From assembly GCF_014705715.1 (NCBI RefSeq), contig NZ_JACXLC010000001.1, forward strand, positions 2,149,360-2,213,359: a DNA stretch of 64,000 nt, written 5' to 3'. The stretch comes from Erythrobacter rubeus. GTDB taxonomy: Bacteria; Pseudomonadota; Alphaproteobacteria; Sphingomonadales; Sphingomonadaceae. A model generated the notes under the pieces. That model worked only from the letters and a program-made list of their open reading frames with translations, was not told where the DNA came from and searched no databases. This document shows positions 60,572 to 64,000 of the stretch, in pieces; the first letter of the stretch is position 1; every line of letters begins with the position of its first letter. Both the position numbers and the translations under genes were made by a program.

Positions 60572-61948
60572 ATGACCGAAGCGGCGACCGCACCTGAGAA
60601 TTCATCGGCCAAATTGGTGCGGGGCGGCATTCCCGGACATCTCGTCGGCCAAACCCTGCCAGCCATTATCGGCGTGGCGGCAATCATGTCGATCGGCCTC
60701 GTCGATGCCTATTTCATCGGGCAACTCGGCAGCGATGCGTTGGCCGCGATCTCGTTCATTTTTCCGATATCGGTCGCGCTAACCTCGCTCGGCGTCGGCG
60801 TGATGGTCGGCATCAACTCGGTCGTCTCGCGCGCGCTTGGCGAAGGGGACGACGAAAAAGCCGCTCGGCGCGCGAATTTCGGCGTGGTGTTTGCTGTCGG
60901 CTGCGGGCTCGTGATGGGCCTTGCGCTGTTTCTGCTCCTCGATCCGCTGTTCACGCTGATGAATGCGCCGGAAAACCTCCTGCCGCTGATCCGCACCTAT
61001 ATGCAGCCCTTTGCACTCGGTTTTCCGCTGATCCTCGCGATCATGGGCTTCAACGGTGTGCTGCGCGGACAAGGGGAGGCCCGCAAGACGAGCTATGTGT
61101 CGCTGACCTATGCCGCCGCCAACTGGATCCTCGATCCGTTGCTGATCACCGGGGTCGCGGGATTCGGCGGCTTCGGCATCGTGGGCGCAGCCTATGCGAC
61201 CATTATCGGTTGGGCATTCGGTGCGGCGATGGCGGTGTACCTGATGACGCGGGCGGAATTGCCACTCGATTTTTCGCTCTTGAGAGAGTGCAGCCTCGTC
61301 GATCCGGCCAAGGCCATCGTCAAGGTTGCCGGGCCCGCCGCCTTTTCCAACGCCATCAACCCGATAGGCCTTTCGATCCTGACCGCGCTTATCGCGAGCG
61401 CGGGGCAGGATGCGGTCGCAGGCTTCGGCGCGGCGGGCCGGCTTCAGAGTTTCGCGACGGTGCCTCTGTTGGCGCTGTCGGGCGCGATCGGATCGATCGT
61501 CGGGCAGAACTGGGGCGCGCGCGAATATGACCGCGCCAGGCAGGCGGCGCTTTACGCTGCCGCTTTCTGCGTGGCTTGGGGACTTTCGACAGCGGTGGTC
61601 CTGTTCGCCGCGGGCGAATGGTTCGCGCAGCTCTTCACCGAAGACGACGCGGTGATCCAAGAATTCGCGCTCTATCTGGAGATTGCCGCGTGGGGATATG
61701 CCGGGTTCGGCCTGCTGATCGTGGCCAACGGCATCCTCAACGCCATCGACCAGGCAAAATATGCGCTGCTGCAATCGGTTGCCCGCGTGTTCCTGATCAT
61801 GCTGCCGGTCGCGGTTCTGCTGCAAGGCGATTGGGGCAGCGAGGCGATCTACACCGCCGAACTTGCCGCCAACGTCTTCGGAGCGATCAGCGGAGCGGGC
61901 CTCATGTATTACGTCTTGAAAGTGCGCGCGGCGCGGCGGGAGCAGTAG
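60572..61948 (+). CDS. MATE-family efflux transporter
   Basis: 458 residues with 12 predicted helices in two repeats. VDAYFIGQLGSDALAAISF is the typical helix 1-2 stretch of MATE proteins; GVMVGINSVVSRALGEGDD and LRGQGEARKTSYVSL match conserved loops. It exports cationic or lipophilic compounds by Na+ or H+ antiport. The gene is monocistronic, divergent from the aldolase operon. Confidence 0.93.
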   Translation: MTEAATAPENSSAKLVRGGIPGHLVGQTLPAIIGVAAIMSIGLVDAYFIGQLGSDALAAISFIFPISVALTSLGVGVMVGINSVVSRALGEGDDEKAARRANFGVVFAVGCGLVMGLALFLLLDPLFTLMNAPENLLPLIRTYMQPFALGFPLILAIMGFNGVLRGQGEARKTSYVSLTYAAANWILDPLLITGVAGFGGFGIVGAAYATIIGWAFGAAMAVYLMTRAELPLDFSLLRECSLVDPAKAIVKVAGPAAFSNAINPIGLSILTALIASAGQDAVAGFGAAGRLQSFATVPLLALSGAIGSIVGQNWGAREYDRARQAALYAAAFCVAWGLSTAVVLFAAGEWFAQLFTEDDAVIQEFALYLEIAAWGYAGFGLLIVANGILNAIDQAKYALLQSVARVFLIMLPVAVLLQGDWGSEAIYTAELAANVFGAISGAGLMYYVLKVRAARREQ

Positions 61949-62008
61949 CCCTTCGTTAACCATCCTCCGGCATAGCGGTGCCTGATTAGCAACAGGAACG
62001 CTTGGGCA

Positions 62009-64000
62009 ATGGACGACCTGCTGGCGGATTTCGTCGCCGAAACACGAGAAATGCTGGAAGCCAGCGAAGGCGAAATCGTCGCTTGGGAAGCAGACCCGGC
62101 GGACAGCGCGCGTCTCGATACGATCTTCCGCTTCGTCCACACCGTAAAAGGCAATTGCGGCTTTTTCGACTTTCCGCGGCTCGCCGGATTGAGCCATGCC
62201 GCCGAAGACGCCCTCGCCGATTGCCGGGCCGGGCGGCGAAAGCCCGATGCCGCTCTCGTCACAGCAGTGCTCGCCATCGTCGACCGCATTTCGGCCATGG
62301 TCGATGCTATCGAGGCGGGCGAGGAATTTCCCGAAGGCGGCGATGACACCCTGATCGCCGCACTCGGCAACGATCAGGACGCGAGCGATCTGGCTTTCGA
62401 CGAACCAGATGGCACTTCCGGTCACGGTGCAGCGTCGGGATTGGTCAGCACCGATGCCGCGGCGAGTGAGGGCGATGCACCGAAACGGGTCGATCCGAAC
62501 CCATCTGTGCAGCGCAGTATCCGGCTGCCTGTGGACCTGCTCGACCGGGTGATGAGCGGCGTTTCCGACATGGTGCTTGCCCGCAACGACCTCGGCCACC
62601 GGCTACGCCAGGCGGGCAATCAGCCAACCATCGACGGACCATTCGAGCGGCTTACCACCATCCTCTCCGATGTCCGCGATGCCATCACCCGCATGCGGAT
62701 GCAGCGGATCGAGACGCTGTTTTCCGCCCTTCCTCGCCTGGTGCGAGACCTTTCTGCGGAGCTTGGCAAGCAGGTGATGGTCGATCTCGAAGGCGGCGAT
62801 GTCGAGCTCGACCGCGAAATGGTCGAAATGGTGCGCGACCCGCTCACCCACATTATTCGCAACGCAATCGACCACGGGATCGAGACGCCCTCCGCACGGC
62901 TGAAAGACGGCAAACGGGAAATCGGTCTGCTTTCGATCGCGGCGCGCCAATCGGGCAACACGATCTCAATCGTGGTGAGCGATGACGGACGCGGCCTCGA
63001 TGAAAAACGGATCGCCGACAAAGCTGTCGAAACCGGCCTCATCACCGCCAGCCAGCGCGCCGAGATGAGCCGCGAGAAAATCCTCCAGCTGATCTTCGAA
63101 CCGGGCTTCTCGACAGCGGACACGGTAAGCAATGTCTCCGGTCGGGGCGTGGGGCTGGATGTCGTGCGCGACAATCTCGAAAAGGTCGGCGGAAGCATCA
63201 AGGTATCGAGCCAGCCGGGTATCGGTACGCTCTTCACGCTCCAGATCCCGCTCACGCTCAGCATCATTGCGGGCCTCACGGTCGAGGTTGGCGATCAGCG
63301 TTTCGCCATTCCTCAAAGCTATATCGAAGAGATCATCCATTCCTCGGCCAAGGCGCTCGATTTCACCCGTGTCGGCGAGACGGCGCTCGTCACGTTCCGG
63401 GGAGACCGGGTGCCGTGCCTGATGCTGTCCGAGGTCCTCGCGCTGGATCAGGGCGATATCGGCGAGGGCGATCACACGATGGTCATGCTTCGCCTCGCAA
63501 GCGGCGACCTTTTCGCATTGGCTGTCGAGCGGATCCACTCTCACGGAGATCTTGTGGTCAAACCCCTCGCCCCTGCGGTCATGAGGAGCGAAATCTACGC
63601 TGGCTCCTCTCTGCTGGACAATGGCGAGCCGATCCTGCTTCTCGATGTGACGAATATCGCGAGCCGGTATGGCCTCGTGTCAGATGCCCGTACACGGGTG
63701 CGCGAGATTGGCGACGACATTGTCGAGACTGCCAAAAATACCGTCAGCCGCGCCATGCTCTTCACCGATTTCGACAATCGGCGGTGCGCGATCCGGCTCG
63801 AACTGGTCAAGCGTATCGAAACCGCACCGGCCTCCGCGCTCGACCTCACCGGCACGAAGCCTCGCGCGGTCATCGACGGCGCGATATTGCCGGTCGTCGG
63901 CCTTCCCGAAGGACAGGTGCCTGCGGAAAAGGTCCGTCTCCTGCGCCTGAGCGATGGCGAGTGCGAGCTGCTTCACGCGGTTCGCGATATCGACGATGCG
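62009..64000 (+). CDS. cheA: chemotaxis histidine kinase CheA-like, 3' partial
   Basis: The reading frame starts at ATG 62009 (AGGAACG upstream) and is open to the window edge, giving 664 residues. Domain order: HPt with FVHTVKGNCGFF (His44), a linker of about 60 residues in place of P2, a dimerisation helix pair (RLPVDLLDRVMSGVSDMVL), a kinase with THIIRNAIDHGIE, SDDGRGLD and GRGVGLDVV, then a CheW-like P5 domain and a second CheW-like region from about 570. No CheY or receptor genes are visible. It may run motility or another chemosensory system. Confidence 0.92.
   Translation, partial: MDDLLADFVAETREMLEASEGEIVAWEADPADSARLDTIFRFVHTVKGNCGFFDFPRLAGLSHAAEDALADCRAGRRKPDAALVTAVLAIVDRISAMVDAIEAGEEFPEGGDDTLIAALGNDQDASDLAFDEPDGTSGHGAASGLVSTDAAASEGDAPKRVDPNPSVQRSIRLPVDLLDRVMSGVSDMVLARNDLGHRLRQAGNQPTIDGPFERLTTILSDVRDAITRMRMQRIETLFSALPRLVRDLSAELGKQVMVDLEGGDVELDREMVEMVRDPLTHIIRNAIDHGIETPSARLKDGKREIGLLSIAARQSGNTISIVVSDDGRGLDEKRIADKAVETGLITASQRAEMSREKILQLIFEPGFSTADTVSNVSGRGVGLDVVRDNLEKVGGSIKVSSQPGIGTLFTLQIPLTLSIIAGLTVEVGDQRFAIPQSYIEEIIHSSAKALDFTRVGETALVTFRGDRVPCLMLSEVLALDQGDIGEGDHTMVMLRLASGDLFALAVERIHSHGDLVVKPLAPAVMRSEIYAGSSLLDNGEPILLLDVTNIASRYGLVSDARTRVREIGDDIVETAKNTVSRAMLFTDFDNRRCAIRLELVKRIETAPASALDLTGTKPRAVIDGAILPVVGLPEGQVPAEKVRLLRLSDGECELLHAVRDIDDA

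Noticed and set aside
60779..62599. A leftward ORF of 606 codons opposite the MATE and cheA genes
   Set aside because: It spans two unrelated genes on the opposite strand; His/Arg/Gln-rich shadow composition.

Overview
The window is high-GC DNA from an alphaproteobacterium, most likely order Sphingomonadales and family Erythrobacteraceae. This placement is an inference from gene content: many TonB-dependent receptors, an Entner-Doudoroff operon with no phosphofructokinase-type genes nearby, an RcdA (DUF1465) CtrA-degradation adaptor, a pair of YdcH-type small proteins, a nitrogen-type PTS enzyme I (PtsP) and a RodZ / CpoB / TilS neighbourhood. No rRNA genes or marker phylogeny are available to confirm it.

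Layout. (1) 1-4354 is the right end of a prophage. It holds the 3' part of a large virion gene with nineteen 22-residue repeats, a small fibre-adaptor-like gene, an unknown leftward gene and a staphylococcal-nuclease-like gene, and it ends in a displaced 3' half of tRNA-Val(CAC) at 4305-4354 that marks the attachment site. (2) 4481-8952 holds a leftward Kef-type antiporter/universal-stress-protein pair and a GMC oxidoreductase with a ferredoxin-like cysteine cluster. (3) 9067-21920 is a surface/glycoconjugate region: a barrel protein, a processive-type GT2, a GT-C transferase, a lipoprotein MsrA, a TonB receptor, a sterol-desaturase-family hydroxylase, a Gly-rich exported protein, a GT-C/GT2 fusion, a DUF547 lipoprotein and a TIGR04282/TIGR04283 transferase pair. 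(4) 21924-25064 is a TetR regulator and a divergent TonB receptor, separated by a perfect 23-bp palindrome that sits on a probable promoter.

(5) 25169-31054 is housekeeping: serS-surE, a two-TM K+ channel with an RCK domain, a DUF1761 membrane protein, rimO and a transglutaminase-like protein. (6) 31154-38204 is a tightly overlapping zwf-edd-glk-ppc operon that feeds glucose through the Entner-Doudoroff route and supplies oxaloacetate; the ppc product is divergent at its catalytic motif. (7) 38219-43700 is leftward: ptsP, rodZ-like, cpoB-like and tilS. (8) 43875-54138 mixes small regulators (two YdcH proteins, RcdA), glpK, an MBL hydrolase, nadA, a DUF2254 protein, a DMT exporter, an old-yellow-enzyme reductase, a small lipoprotein, lipB and a membrane protein. 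(9) 54145-64000 holds a PmtA-like methyltransferase, an MFS exporter, arsC, a siderophore receptor, a leftward class II aldolase / zinc-ribbon / orphan 2Fe-2S operon, a MATE exporter and the 5' 664 codons of an unusual cheA that runs off the window.

The least conventional observations are the fused GT-C/GT2 enzyme and the transferase cluster around it, the palindrome-controlled receptor, two genes that seem to lack any ATG/GTG/TTG start at the expected position (20611 ATC, 39217 ATT), the motif-degenerate PEP carboxylase, the 2Fe-2S subunit with an extra residue in its cluster loop and no molybdenum partner, and the repeat protein of the prophage. All functions are read from motifs and context; no search was run.
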